Shown in pieces: positions 43,278 to 52,039 of a DNA stretch of 64,000 nt. Origin of the DNA: Geothrix sp. 21YS21S-2 (GTDB lineage: Bacteria; Acidobacteriota; Holophagae; Holophagales; Holophagaceae); contig NZ_CP132910.1 of the NCBI RefSeq assembly GCF_030846775.1, positions 151,001 to 215,000 on the forward strand, given 5' to 3'. The translations under genes were made by a program, and so were the position numbers. The notes beneath the pieces are model-generated. The model saw nothing but the letters and a program-made list of their open reading frames with translations, did no database searches and had not been told where the DNA came from. How positions within the stretch are numbered: position 1 is the first letter of the stretch; each line of letters starts with the position of its first letter.

Positions 43278-44028
43278 ACGGGGTCACTCCCTTTTGGAAC
43301 TGGCGGTTTCACTCTGCCTGCTTTTATGCCTGACTGCTGGCCTGCTCCGGTTCCTTGGGGCCTGCTACGGAACCCTGGGCCGGACCTTGGAGCGGGTGGA
43401 ACTCCGGCGGGGCCTGCGGCGGGCCGCGGACCAGCTGTCGGACGACCTTCAGGAGGCGGGGTTCCAGGTGCCCTGCGGGGCTCCCCCCGGGGAACCGGCC
43501 CTGGCCCAGGGCTCGTCCGGCGACTTGATCATTATTATGGACGAGGTGGTACCGGTTCGGGGCCACCTGTGCGCTCCGCTTCCGGTGGGGGACCCGGTCC
43601 CCCTCTCCCGCCGGGTGCGGCTCAGCGCCGAGGGGCGTGTGCGGCTGGTGGCGGGCGATGTCCTGCTCGTGGAGGACGGGGCCTGGGAGGGCCTCAGGCT
43701 GGCGGGCCCGCTGGAACTTCAGCCCCGGGAGGTGGGGGAGGGGATCGGGACCGTCCTGGAGGGGGAGGTTCCCCGGGCCCACGGAGATGGGGCGCCCGTT
43801 TCCTTCCTGCGTCCGCTTCACAGGGTGGTTTGGCGGCTGGAGGGATCGCTTCTGGTCCGCCGGTGCGGCGAGGAAAGGGGGCGGGTTCTGGCGGACCGCG
43901 TGGCGGCCTTCCGGGTAGACCTGGGAGCGCCCCCGGCGGCGTTGGTGACCCTGGAGGCCCGGGGCCCCGCCGGGGAGCGGTGCGCCTTGACCCTGACCCG
44001 GGTCCCCCGCAACGGGGCCCCGCCATGA
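43270..44028 (+). CDS. Prepilin-like protein (GspJ/PilW-like)
   Basis: 252 residues from ATG 43270. Prepilin motif RG|HSLLEL with Glu at mature +5, a hydrophobic helix rich in Leu and Cys (AVSLCLLLCLTAGLL), then RRAADQLSDDLQEAGF, a pattern seen in GspJ/PilW proteins, and a beta-rich domain. It overlaps the preceding gene by 8 nt and the following one by 4 nt. Confidence 0.7.
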   Translation: MNERGHSLLELAVSLCLLLCLTAGLLRFLGACYGTLGRTLERVELRRGLRRAADQLSDDLQEAGFQVPCGAPPGEPALAQGSSGDLIIIMDEVVPVRGHLCAPLPVGDPVPLSRRVRLSAEGRVRLVAGDVLLVEDGAWEGLRLAGPLELQPREVGEGIGTVLEGEVPRAHGDGAPVSFLRPLHRVVWRLEGSLLVRRCGEERGRVLADRVAAFRVDLGAPPAALVTLEARGPAGERCALTLTRVPRNGAPP

Positions 44029-44492
44029 GGGGGGGCGCGACCCTGCTCATGGCCGTGGCGGTCCTGGCGCTGTCCGCGGCGGCAGCCTGGATGATGCAAC
44101 GTACCGTGCTCCGGGAACTGGCCGTGGAAGGGGAGGCCCTGCGGGGTGCCTGGGCGGCCCTCGCCGCCGACAGCGCCGAGGCCTGGTTCCTGCAGGAGGG
44201 CTGGAAGGCCCTTCCGCCGCGGCCGGCGCCGGGGCAGGGATGGGACGCAAGGGCCGGCCTGGCCCTGCCGGTCCCGCCCGGGGTCTTCCCTCGGGAACCC
44301 GCCCAGGACGGGGAGGTGCTTGTCCGCTTCCTCGGCCCCTCCAGCCGGTGGCCAGGCACCTGCCTCTGGCGCCTGACCGTGGTGGGCCGGGTGCGGGGCC
44401 CCCGGCTCTTCGTGAAGACCCGGGAAGTCTACGTCACCGTTCCGGATGAAAGGGGACCACCGACCAAGCGTGCGTGGCGGATCCTCCGCTGA
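44025..44492 (+). CDS. Pseudopilin-like protein without Glu5 (PilX/GspK-like)
   Basis: 155 residues from ATG 44025 (overlaps the previous stop, ATGA). It starts MRGGATLLMAVAVLALSAAAAW: a Gly-ended leader and hydrophobic helix but no Glu at position 5, like PilX or GspK. The sequence EAWFLQEG recalls the conserved segment after the helix in PilX proteins. Third member of the trio; likely the capping-type component. Confidence 0.65.
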   Translation: MRGGATLLMAVAVLALSAAAAWMMQRTVLRELAVEGEALRGAWAALAADSAEAWFLQEGWKALPPRPAPGQGWDARAGLALPVPPGVFPREPAQDGEVLVRFLGPSSRWPGTCLWRLTVVGRVRGPRLFVKTREVYVTVPDERGPPTKRAWRILR

Positions 44493-44518
44493 ACGCGTGA
44501 GCCTGTTAAGCTGAACCC

Positions 44519-45316
44519 GTGGAGCTTGATATCGCTGAACCCCTGAAACTGACACCGAAGAAAGGGTTCGGCCAGCATTTCCTTGTGCAGGCATCCGCCA
44601 TCAAGGCCATCGTCGGGTCCGTGCTGGCCAGCCCGGCCACCCGGATCCTGGAGATCGGCCCCGGCCCCGGCGTGCTCACCGCGCCGCTTCTGGAGGACGG
44701 GCGTCCCCTGTGGGCGGTGGAGCTGGATCCGGAGGCGGTGGCCGTCCTGGACCAGCGGTTCCAGGGGGTCGAGCGCTTCCACCTGATCCCGGGGGACGCG
44801 GTGCACGCCGCCCTGCCGGAGGGCCCCGCCTTCACCGTGGCGGGGAACCTGCCCTACAACGCCTCCACCGCCATCCTGGGCCGCTTCCTGGTGGAGCCCG
44901 TGCCCTGGGAGCGGATGGTCTTCATGTTCCAGCTGGAGGTGGCCCGGAAGATCCTGGGCCGGCCCGGCACCAAGGACTACGGTCCGCTCTCCATCCTGGC
45001 CCAGCTCTGCTGCCGGGTCACCCGGGTCCTCAAGCTGGGGCCGGGGGCCTTCCGGCCGGCGCCCAAGGTGGATTCGGCCGTGCTGCTCTTCGAGCCCCTC
45101 CCGGGCGCGCCGGCCCTGGAGGTCCGCGCTTCGCTGCTGGCCCTCCTGCACCGGAGCTTCAACCACCGCCGCAAGACCCTCGCCAACAACTGGCAGGGCT
45201 GGCTGCCCCCCGAAAAGATCCAGGATCTCCTCGCCTCGCAGGGCCTCGCGCCCGCCATCCGGGCGGAAGCGATCCCCCCCCGCACGTGGCTCGAACTGTT
45301 CCGTGCCCTTTCCTGA
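44519..45316 (+). CDS. rsmA: 16S rRNA dimethyladenosine transferase
   Basis: 265 residues from a GTG start. KsgA/RsmA signature: KKGFGQHFL near the N-terminus, SAM motif ILEIGPGPGVLT, then VAGNLPYN (NLPY catalytic motif) and the C-terminal NHRRKTLANN. It dimethylates two adenosines near the 3' end of 16S rRNA. Ten nt separate it from the RNase J gene, so the two are co-transcribed. Confidence 0.94.
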   Translation: MELDIAEPLKLTPKKGFGQHFLVQASAIKAIVGSVLASPATRILEIGPGPGVLTAPLLEDGRPLWAVELDPEAVAVLDQRFQGVERFHLIPGDAVHAALPEGPAFTVAGNLPYNASTAILGRFLVEPVPWERMVFMFQLEVARKILGRPGTKDYGPLSILAQLCCRVTRVLKLGPGAFRPAPKVDSAVLLFEPLPGAPALEVRASLLALLHRSFNHRRKTLANNWQGWLPPEKIQDLLASQGLAPAIRAEAIPPRTWLELFRALS

Positions 45317-45325
45317 AAGCATTAA

Positions 45326-47092
45326 ATGGATTTCGCCTCACCCCCCTTCATCGACTGGCAGAACCCCCCCGCGAAGGACGAGCTGAGGCTCATCCCCATC
45401 GGCGGCCTCGGGGAATTCGGCATGAACGCCCTGGTCGTCCACACCGCCAAGAGCCTTTTCCTGGTGGACTGCGGGCAGCTCTTCCCCTCCGAGGACCAGC
45501 CCGGCATCGACAGCATCATCCCGGACTTCGCCTACCTGGAGCCCTTCGCCGACCGCATCGACGCGGTGCTGCTCACCCACGGCCACGAGGACCACCTGGG
45601 CGCGCTGCCCTACTTCCTGGAGCGCTGGCCGGTGCCGGTGTACGGCACCGCCTTCACCATGGGCATCCTCGAGGGAAAGCTGAGGGAGCACGAACTCTGG
45701 AGCTCCCGGCACATGCACGTGGTGGAGGACTTCGCCCGGATCAAGGTGGGCCGCGGCGAGATCCAGGCGGAATGGATCCCCGTCACCCACAGCATCCCCG
45801 ACGCGTGCGCCATCGCCCTGCACACCCCCTGGGGCGTGGTGGTGCACACCGGCGACTACAAGCTGGACCCCACCCCCGTCGACGGGCGCCTCACCGGCAC
45901 CGCGCGGCTGAAGGAGCTCGGCGACGCGGGCGTGGCCGTGCTCCTGTCGGACTCCACCAACATCCTCAACACGAAGCCCACCCCCAGCGAGGAGGACTGC
46001 CGCGGCGGCCTGCGGGACGCGTTCCGCGCCACCAAGGGCAAGCTCTTCACGGCCACCTTCAGCTCGAACATCCACCGCATCCAGATATTTTTGGACCTGG
46101 CCTACGAGGAGGGCCGCAAGGTCTGCCTCCTGGGGCGCTCCATGGAGCGCAACGTGGCCGTGGCCCGGACCCTGAAGCGCCTTTCGCTTCCCGACGACCT
46201 CTTCATCGAGCCCAAGGAGGTCCCCCTCTTCCCCCCGAAGAAGGTCGCCGTGCTCTGCACCGGCTCCCAGGGCGAGGAGATGGCCGCCCTGCAGCGCATC
46301 CTCAAGGGCGAGGTCAAGGGCATCAAGATGGTCGAAGGCGACCGGCTCCTGCTCAGCTCCCGCGCCATCCCCGGCAACGAGGTGAGCATCTCCCGCACGC
46401 TGGACACCGCGGCCCGCCTGGGCGCGGAGACCACCCTGGAGGGCCTGGGCGTCGTCCACGCCACGGGCCACGGCCACCGCCCCGACTCCGCCGAGATGAT
46501 CGCCATGGTGCGCCCGCGCCACATGGTGCCCGTGCACGGCACCTACCGGAACCTCAAGGTCCACGCCCAACTGGCCGCGTCCATGGGCTACGACAAGGAG
46601 CACATCCTCTTCCTGGACGGCGGCGAGTGCCTGCGCCTCTTCAAGGACGGCAGGGTCAAGGAGGCCGGCAGCGTCCCCGTGGGCAAGTGCTTCGTGGACC
46701 AGGGCGTGGACCACATGGTGGACGCCCGGGTCATCCACGACCGCCTCATCCTCCAGGAGGACGGCATCGTCATCGCCACGCTGGTCGTCGACCCCGAGAC
46801 CGGGGACCTGGCCGCGGAGCCCTCCATCCTCACCCGCGGTTTCGTGGTGCTCAACGACGACCAGGCCTATTCCGAACTGCTCCGGGCCACCGTCAAGAAC
46901 GCCTTCGAGGAGGCCCCGCGGGAGATCCGGAAGGACAAGGACCTGCTGGTGGAATTCCTGCGCCAGTCCCTGCGCCGCACCATCCGCAAGACCACCCAGA
47001 CCCGGCCCGTGGTGGTGCCGATGATCCTGGAGACCGGAAGCGGCGAACCTGCACCTCCTGCCGCGAAACAGAAGAAACGAACCCGCAGGTAA
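45326..47092 (+). CDS. rnj: Ribonuclease J
   Basis: 588 residues. MBL-fold/beta-CASP nuclease with LTHGHEDHLGALPY metal motif, HSIPDACAIAL, HTGDYKLDP, SDSTN, and the C-terminal HATGHG and PVHGTYRNL signatures of RNase J. It is a 5'-3' exo- and endonuclease for mRNA decay and rRNA maturation. It ends in a Lys/Arg-rich tail. It follows rsmA in an operon. Confidence 0.94.
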   Translation: MDFASPPFIDWQNPPAKDELRLIPIGGLGEFGMNALVVHTAKSLFLVDCGQLFPSEDQPGIDSIIPDFAYLEPFADRIDAVLLTHGHEDHLGALPYFLERWPVPVYGTAFTMGILEGKLREHELWSSRHMHVVEDFARIKVGRGEIQAEWIPVTHSIPDACAIALHTPWGVVVHTGDYKLDPTPVDGRLTGTARLKELGDAGVAVLLSDSTNILNTKPTPSEEDCRGGLRDAFRATKGKLFTATFSSNIHRIQIFLDLAYEEGRKVCLLGRSMERNVAVARTLKRLSLPDDLFIEPKEVPLFPPKKVAVLCTGSQGEEMAALQRILKGEVKGIKMVEGDRLLLSSRAIPGNEVSISRTLDTAARLGAETTLEGLGVVHATGHGHRPDSAEMIAMVRPRHMVPVHGTYRNLKVHAQLAASMGYDKEHILFLDGGECLRLFKDGRVKEAGSVPVGKCFVDQGVDHMVDARVIHDRLILQEDGIVIATLVVDPETGDLAAEPSILTRGFVVLNDDQAYSELLRATVKNAFEEAPREIRKDKDLLVEFLRQSLRRTIRKTTQTRPVVVPMILETGSGEPAPPAAKQKKRTRR

Positions 47093-47104
47093 CGAGCGGG
47101 TTCG
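47078..47104 (+). terminator. Hairpin spanning the RNase J stop codon
   Basis: cgaacccgc (47078-47086) pairs perfectly with gcgggttcg (47096-47104) over 9 bp, with a 9-nt loop holding the TAA stop codon. The region lies between convergent genes. No U-run follows, so terminator function is tentative. Confidence 0.45.
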
Positions 47105-47138
47105 CCGGGAAAAGCAGGGCAGGCCAGGCTTCGAACGG

Positions 47139-47633
47139 CTACTTCGCGTCCTTCAGCCCTTCCCTCAGCCGCTGCTGGATCTCCTCCATCACGAGGATGA
47201 GGCGGGCCTGCTGGGCGGGGGCGAGGCCGGAGCGGATGTCCTCCTCGAACTGCTTGCGGCCGGCCTCCTGGGCCCGCCGCAGGGTCATGTACTGGTCCAC
47301 CACCGGCTTGAGCCGGGCGTTCTTCTCGTCCTCGGCCTCGGGTCCCATGAGGATCTGGTGGAACTGCCTGCGGAGCTCAGCGGTCTGCTGGCCCCGCTCC
47401 ATGTGCTCGCGGTCCCAGCGGCCCCACTTCTCGGCCATCACCCGGGCCCGGTCCTCAGGGAGGCCAAGCACCTTGGTGATGCGGCTCACCCGCCACTGGA
47501 AGAGGCGGGCCATGAAATGCGGATCCTGGACCCGGCTGGGGGAGGGGGCTTCGGTCCGGTGGGGGGTCTGCGGGGCCCGGGGCGCCTGGGCGGCCAGGGT
47601 GGCGGAAAGGCCGAGCAGCAGTGCCATTCTCAT
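47139..47633 (-). CDS. Spy/LTxxQ-like periplasmic protein (putative)
   Basis: 164 residues from the ATG at 47633, preceded by GGAGG; an upstream ATG at 47657 is coupled to the anti-sigma stop and could also be used. A signal peptide (MALLLGLSATLAAQA) precedes an all-helical, charged domain (LGLPEDRARVMAEKWGRWDREHMERGQQ; LAPAQQARLILVMEEIQQRL) resembling CpxP/Spy-type stress proteins. It follows sigma and anti-sigma genes, as in metal- or envelope-stress operons. Family assignment is by pattern. Confidence 0.6.
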   Translation of the reverse strand: MRMALLLGLSATLAAQAPRAPQTPHRTEAPSPSRVQDPHFMARLFQWRVSRITKVLGLPEDRARVMAEKWGRWDREHMERGQQTAELRRQFHQILMGPEAEDEKNARLKPVVDQYMTLRRAQEAGRKQFEEDIRSGLAPAQQARLILVMEEIQQRLREGLKDAK

Positions 47634-47656
47634 CACGGGCGCCTCCGGGTGGGTCA

Positions 47657-48139
47657 TCACTTGGAATCCTTGGCCGGCTTGGGCTCCAGGCCCTCGAGGA
47701 CCGTGGCGGCCTTGTCGGGGGGGAGCCTGCGCAGCTGGGCCACCTCGTCATCCCCTTCCATGAAGGGGGTCTCGGGCAGCGCGGCCGGGAGCTCCGCGGC
47801 CGGCGGCGTGTAGGTGGCCTCCACCAGGGGCTGGCGGTTGGCCCGGCCCAGCCAGAAGCCGCCGAAGCCCACGGCCATGAGGAGGGCGGCGGCCAGGGCC
47901 CAGAGGGCCGAGGGGCGGTCGCCCGCGCGGGGGCGGCTGGGCAGCTTGCGAAGGACGCGCCCGGGAAGCTGATCGAAATAGCCCGCCGGCGCCACGGCGG
48001 CGGGGGCGTCCTCCATGGCCAGCCAGGTCACCCGGGCCTCGGAGCAGCCGGCGCAGGCCTTCACGTGGGCCTCCACCTCGGGCGGCAGGTCCAGGGGATC
48101 CACTTCGATGGCGGCGAGGGCTTCAAGGCAGTTCATCAT
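47657..48139 (-). CDS. Membrane-bound zinc-finger anti-sigma factor
   Basis: 160 residues. N-terminal HxxxCxxC (His25, Cys29, Cys32), the ZAS anti-sigma motif, a single membrane helix at about 80-97 (ALWALAAALLMAVGFGGFWLG) and a short exported C-terminal part. It overlaps the ECF sigma gene by 4 nt. It should hold the sigma factor inactive until an envelope signal releases it. Confidence 0.85.
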   Translation of the reverse strand: MMNCLEALAAIEVDPLDLPPEVEAHVKACAGCSEARVTWLAMEDAPAAVAPAGYFDQLPGRVLRKLPSRPRAGDRPSALWALAAALLMAVGFGGFWLGRANRQPLVEATYTPPAAELPAALPETPFMEGDDEVAQLRRLPPDKAATVLEGLEPKPAKDSK

Positions 48140-48762
48140 GGCCTTCCCCCTTTGATGAGTTGCGATAGGTTCTGGATGGCGTGGAACACATGGGCCTTCA
48201 CGCTGCCCACGGAAATGTTCATCTCCGAGGCGATCTGTTCATATTTCCAATCATTCTCGATCTTGAGCGTGAGGGCCTGGCGCTGGCGCTTGGGCAGCCG
48301 CGGGAGGGCCTCCCGGAGCAGGCGCCTGGACTCCTGGTCCAGGAGCGTGGACATCTGGTTGTCCTCCACCCGGAGCGCCAGATGCTCCGGGCCGTCGGGC
48401 GTGGCGTCCAGGCTTTCGTGGCTGGAGCGGGTCCGCCCGAGGAAATTGAGCGCCTGGCGGGTGGTGATGGTGATGAGCCAGGTGCGGAAGGAGGATTCGA
48501 ACCGGAAGCCGGGCAGGGCCCGGTAGACCCGGAGGAAGGTCTCCTGGACCACGTCGTCCGCGTCCAGGTGGTTCTTGAGGATGGAGAAGGCCTTGCCGTA
48601 GACGTCCCGCTGGAACCGCTCCACCAGGTTGGCGAAGGCGGCCTGGTCTCCGGCCTGCGCGGCCACGACCCATTCCTGGATCTCGGGACCGTGGTACGGG
48701 GAATCCAGGGCGGCCTGCTGCATCAACCTCTCGTCTCTGGCTGGGATAGCTAGGGATATCAT
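48136..48762 (-). CDS. ECF-family RNA polymerase sigma factor
   Basis: 208 residues from ATG 48762 (a shorter start at 48723 is possible). Sigma region 2 (VERFQRDVYGKAFSILKNHLDADDVVQETFLRVYRAL) and region 4 (LPKRQRQALTLKIENDWKYEQIASEMNISVGSVKAHVFHAI) are clear, with no regions 1 or 3. First gene of the operon sigma, anti-sigma, Spy-like protein; divergent from hpt. A sensor of envelope stress is likely. Confidence 0.93.
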   Translation of the reverse strand: MISLAIPARDERLMQQAALDSPYHGPEIQEWVVAAQAGDQAAFANLVERFQRDVYGKAFSILKNHLDADDVVQETFLRVYRALPGFRFESSFRTWLITITTRQALNFLGRTRSSHESLDATPDGPEHLALRVEDNQMSTLLDQESRRLLREALPRLPKRQRQALTLKIENDWKYEQIASEMNISVGSVKAHVFHAIQNLSQLIKGGRP

Positions 48763-48864
48763 CAAGGGCCCACCCGCAAAGCACAAGACCCGGACTTGGG
48801 TCCTGCCTACTAGACCCCGGGGGCCGGGCCCGGGTTGAATGGTATAAAGAATCTGGAGAAACCC

Positions 48865-49398
48865 ATGTCCGCTTCCCTCAGCCGCATCTACCCCCTGCTC
48901 ACCGAAGCCCAGATCGCCGCCCGCGTCCAGGAGCTGGGTGAGGAGATCTCCCGCGACTACGCGGGCAAGGACCTGGTCGTCATCGGCCTCCTGAACGGCG
49001 TCTACCCCTTCTTCGCCGACCTGACCCGGGCGATCAAGCTCGACATGGACGTGAACTTCATGCGGGTGGCCAGCTACGGCCACGGCCTGGAGTCCACCGG
49101 CGAGGTGAAGATCCTCACCGACATCGACAAGTCCATCCGGGGCCGCCACGCCCTGGTGGTGGAGGACATCGTCGACACGGGCCTGACCCTCCACAAGGTG
49201 CGCAACCTGCTGCTGGACCGCGAGCCCGCCAGCCTGAAGATCTGCACCCTCCTCAGCAAGCCCAGCCGGCGCCGGGTGGAGGTCCCCGTGGACTACACGG
49301 GCTTTTCCATCGAGGACCACTTCGTGGTGGGCTACGGCCTGGACCTGGAGGGCAAGCTGCGCAACCTCCCCTACGTGGGCATCTACAATCCCGCCTGA
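48865..49398 (+). CDS. hpt: Hypoxanthine phosphoribosyltransferase
   Basis: 177 residues from ATG 48865 with a GGAGAA site. The PRPP-binding loop VVEDIVDTGLTL is diagnostic of type I phosphoribosyltransferases, and the active-site loop region MRVASYG and C-terminal YRNLPYVG-like end (LRNLPYVGIYNPA) match HPRT. It salvages hypoxanthine/guanine with PRPP. It precedes lptE by 9 nt. Confidence 0.93.
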   Translation: MSASLSRIYPLLTEAQIAARVQELGEEISRDYAGKDLVVIGLLNGVYPFFADLTRAIKLDMDVNFMRVASYGHGLESTGEVKILTDIDKSIRGRHALVVEDIVDTGLTLHKVRNLLLDREPASLKICTLLSKPSRRRVEVPVDYTGFSIEDHFVVGYGLDLEGKLRNLPYVGIYNPA

Positions 49399-49407
49399 AA
49401 GGGAGCC

Positions 49408-49956
49408 ATGGCCCGTCATTTCGCGCCGGCGCTGGCCGGATTCCTCCTGCTGGGCTGCGGCTACCACCGGCTGGACAACCGCCCCCGGGCCGCGGCCTGG
49501 ATGGTGAAGGGGCAGACCGTCCGCATCGCCGCCTTCCGCAACAACACCCCCAAGCTGGGGGCCGAGGAGACCTTCCGCAAGGCCCTGGAGAACCGCATCG
49601 TGGCCGCGTCCCCGTGGCGCCTGGTGCCCCAGAGCGCCGCCAGCCGCTGGGTGCTGCAGGGCGCCATCGAGCGGTACGAGGTGCGCGCCCTGGGCCTCTC
49701 CCTGGGCAGCGACTCCGTGAAGGGCTCCGCCGGCAGCGCCACCCGGGTGGAGGTGGTGGTGGTGGCCTCCGTGCAGCTGCTGGACGGCGTCACCGGCGAC
49801 GTGGTCATCCAGCGGCCCCGGCTGACCTTCTCGAACCAGTACCGGGTCGACCAGAACTTCGCCAGCTTCAACAACCAGGAGCTGCGGGTGCTGGGCACCC
49901 TGTCCGACGACTTCGCCGAGAGCTTCCTGACCCAGCTGCTGGAAGGGAGCGACTGA
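49408..49956 (+). CDS. lptE: LPS-assembly lipoprotein LptE
   Basis: 182 residues with signal peptide and lipobox LLGC (Cys17) followed by GYH, and the core pattern VRIAAFRNNTPKLGAEETFRKALENRI common to LptE homologues. LptE plugs the LptD barrel that inserts LPS into the outer membrane. Its placement directly before holA (no gap) is a recurring gene pair in Gram-negative bacteria and supports the call. Confidence 0.85.
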   Translation: MARHFAPALAGFLLLGCGYHRLDNRPRAAAWMVKGQTVRIAAFRNNTPKLGAEETFRKALENRIVAASPWRLVPQSAASRWVLQGAIERYEVRALGLSLGSDSVKGSAGSATRVEVVVVASVQLLDGVTGDVVIQRPRLTFSNQYRVDQNFASFNNQELRVLGTLSDDFAESFLTQLLEGSD

Positions 49957-50985
49957 ATGGCCATTCCCAAGACCTGGCTGGACTCGCCCTTCGCCCTCCT
50001 CCACGGGGAGGACAGCGACGGCCGCAGGGCGGCGGTGGAGGCCTGGAAGGCCGTGCACGTGGACCCGGAGTGGGAGGTGTTCTCCTTCACGGTCTGCGCC
50101 GAGGGCTGCCCCTGGGCCGAGGTGGTCAACGCCCTCACCGAATCCGCCCCCCTGGGCGCCGACCGCGTGGTCCTGGTGCCCCAGGCGGACAACCTCCTGG
50201 AAAAGGCCAAGGAGCTGCCCCCTTCCGTGAAGCGCCTCATCCTCGAGCCCCTGCCGGCGACCCGCCTGCTTCTGGTGGCCCGGGGCACCCTCTCCGCGGG
50301 CCCCGGCAAGATCCTCGGGGCCAAGCCCTTCAGCGACTGGGCCAAGCAGGGCAGGGTCCTGAAGCTGGGCGCCATGGACGACAAGGAGGCCCCCGCCTGG
50401 GTGGAGGCCGAGGCCGCCCGCATGGGCCTGCGCCTCGGTTCGGGCGTGGCCAAGCGCATCGCCGCCCGCATGGGCGGCAACCCCGGCATCCTGCGCCGCT
50501 GCCTGGAGGTCCTGGACCTGCTTGCCGACGACCGCCGGGTGGAGGCCGATCTGGTGGACAAGGCGACCTTCCGACTGGGCGAGCAGACCGCCTTCGCCTG
50601 GTCCAAGGCCTGGCAGGGCGGTTCCGCCCCCACGGCCTTCGCCGCCCTGCGGCAGGCCGTGGAGGACGACCCGAGCGGCGCCCCCCTGATGCTCCTGGGC
50701 CAGGCCCGGCGCGAAGTGGAGCGCCTCTGCCGGCTCACCGACGCCCGGCGCAACGGCGTCAAGAGCCGCGACGGGCAGGTGGCCGCCCTGGGCCTGGGGC
50801 CCAATCAGGCATTCCTGTTCGACGGCTATGACCGGGTCCTGAACCGCATCGGCCCCGAGGGGGCGGCCCGCCTGCTGCACCTGGTGAACCAGACGGACAT
50901 GGACCTGAAGGGAATGGCCATCAGCCGCAGTCCCAGCCCCCTTCTGAACCTCACCACCGCCCTGTGCCGGGCCTGGTCCTCCTGA
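49957..50985 (+). CDS. holA: DNA polymerase III subunit delta
   Basis: 342 residues starting directly after lptE. Shows the HolA layout: N-terminal nucleotide-binding-like domain (FALLHGEDSDGRRAAVEAWK), central RVVLVPQADNLLEKA, RLLLVARG, and C-terminal helices (LDLLADDRRVEADLV, LLGQARREVERL). The delta subunit opens and loads the sliding clamp. Its Walker-like loop is not functional, as is usual for this subunit. Confidence 0.85.
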   Translation: MAIPKTWLDSPFALLHGEDSDGRRAAVEAWKAVHVDPEWEVFSFTVCAEGCPWAEVVNALTESAPLGADRVVLVPQADNLLEKAKELPPSVKRLILEPLPATRLLLVARGTLSAGPGKILGAKPFSDWAKQGRVLKLGAMDDKEAPAWVEAEAARMGLRLGSGVAKRIAARMGGNPGILRRCLEVLDLLADDRRVEADLVDKATFRLGEQTAFAWSKAWQGGSAPTAFAALRQAVEDDPSGAPLMLLGQARREVERLCRLTDARRNGVKSRDGQVAALGLGPNQAFLFDGYDRVLNRIGPEGAARLLHLVNQTDMDLKGMAISRSPSPLLNLTTALCRAWSS

Positions 50986-50998
50986 AACGAAAAAAGAG

Positions 50999-51027
50999 TT
51001 GTTAATCTTTTGAATCGGACCTACACC
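50999..51027 (+). promoter_or_regulatory. Possible promoter of the fumarase operon
   Basis: TTGTTA (50999-51004) and TACACC (51022-51027) with a 17-bp spacer lie 22 bp before the start codon at 51050. The match to consensus is moderate. Confidence 0.3.
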
Positions 51028-51049
51028 TAGAGCACGCCAAGGGGGACCC

Positions 51050-52030
51050 ATGACCGCCTGTTCCATGCCCAACCTCACGTCCCTGGGGACGGTCGAATCC
51101 AAGTCGGTGCTGCCGAAAGGCTGGAAAGCCGACCTGACCGACCTCGCCAGCCTGGACCTGACCCTCCCCGTGATGGAGCTCATCCGCCGGACGACCAGCA
51201 GGCTGCCCCAGGACATCATCGAAGCCGTGGTGGCCAACCGGAACCTGGAGGCCGAGGGCTCCCGGGCCGCCAACACCCTGGACACGATGATCGAGAACAT
51301 CACCCTGGCCGACGACCACGTGTCGCCGCTCTGCCAGGACACCGGCACCATCATCTTCTGGGTGCGCCATCCCTTCGGCCTCTCCCAGCGCAAGGTGAAG
51401 GAGCAGATCCGCAGGGCCGTGGCCGACGCCACCGCCCAGTCCTGGCTTCGCCCCAACTGCGTGGAGAGCCTGTCCGGGAGGAACCCGGGCAACAACATGG
51501 ACCCCTTCCTCGAAGGCCACCCCGTCATCCACTTCGAGGAGCGCGAGGAGCCCGGCGTCGAGGTCTCCATCATGCTCAAGGGCGGCGGCTGCGAGAACGT
51601 GGGCGCCCAGTACCGCCTCCCCGAGGCCTCCCTGGGCGCGGGCCGCGACCTGGGCGGGGTGCGAAAGTGCGTCATCGACGCCGTCACCAAGGCGCAGGGC
51701 CAGGGCTGCTCCCCGGGCATCCTCGGCGTGGCCATCGGCGGTGACCGGGTCACCGGCTACGAGCGCAGCAAGGAGGTCATCCTCCGCAAGCTGGGCACCC
51801 CGAACCCCGATCCCAGGCTGGACGCCTTCGAGCGCAAGCTCACCGAGGAGATCAACACCCTGGGCATCGGGCCCATGGGCTACGGCGGACGCACCACGGT
51901 CCTGGGCGTGCTCGTGTCCGAGATGTTCCGCCATCCCGCCAGCTTCTTCGTGAGCATCAGCTACATGTGCTGGTCGAGCCGGCGCATGGACCTGGTCGTC
52001 GATGAAACCGGCTCAGCCCTGTACCGCTAG
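51050..52030 (+). CDS. Class I fumarate hydratase, alpha subunit
   Basis: 326 residues with the iron-sulfur-type fumarase alpha domain: LCQDTGT, GGGCEN and QGCSPGILGVAIGGDR supply the three cysteines for the [4Fe-4S] cluster, followed by TLGIGPMGYGGRTT. It hydrates fumarate to malate in the TCA cycle; a tartrate dehydratase is the other option. The beta subunit follows 9 nt later. Confidence 0.9.
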   Translation: MTACSMPNLTSLGTVESKSVLPKGWKADLTDLASLDLTLPVMELIRRTTSRLPQDIIEAVVANRNLEAEGSRAANTLDTMIENITLADDHVSPLCQDTGTIIFWVRHPFGLSQRKVKEQIRRAVADATAQSWLRPNCVESLSGRNPGNNMDPFLEGHPVIHFEEREEPGVEVSIMLKGGGCENVGAQYRLPEASLGAGRDLGGVRKCVIDAVTKAQGQGCSPGILGVAIGGDRVTGYERSKEVILRKLGTPNPDPRLDAFERKLTEEINTLGIGPMGYGGRTTVLGVLVSEMFRHPASFFVSISYMCWSSRRMDLVVDETGSALYR

Positions 52031-52039
52031 GAGACTCCC

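Noticed and set aside
48763..51753. Upstream extension of the sigma factor frame to about 1200 residues
   Set aside because: The extension runs antisense through hpt, lptE, holA and the fumarase alpha gene and is low-complexity; the sigma factor itself starts at 48762.
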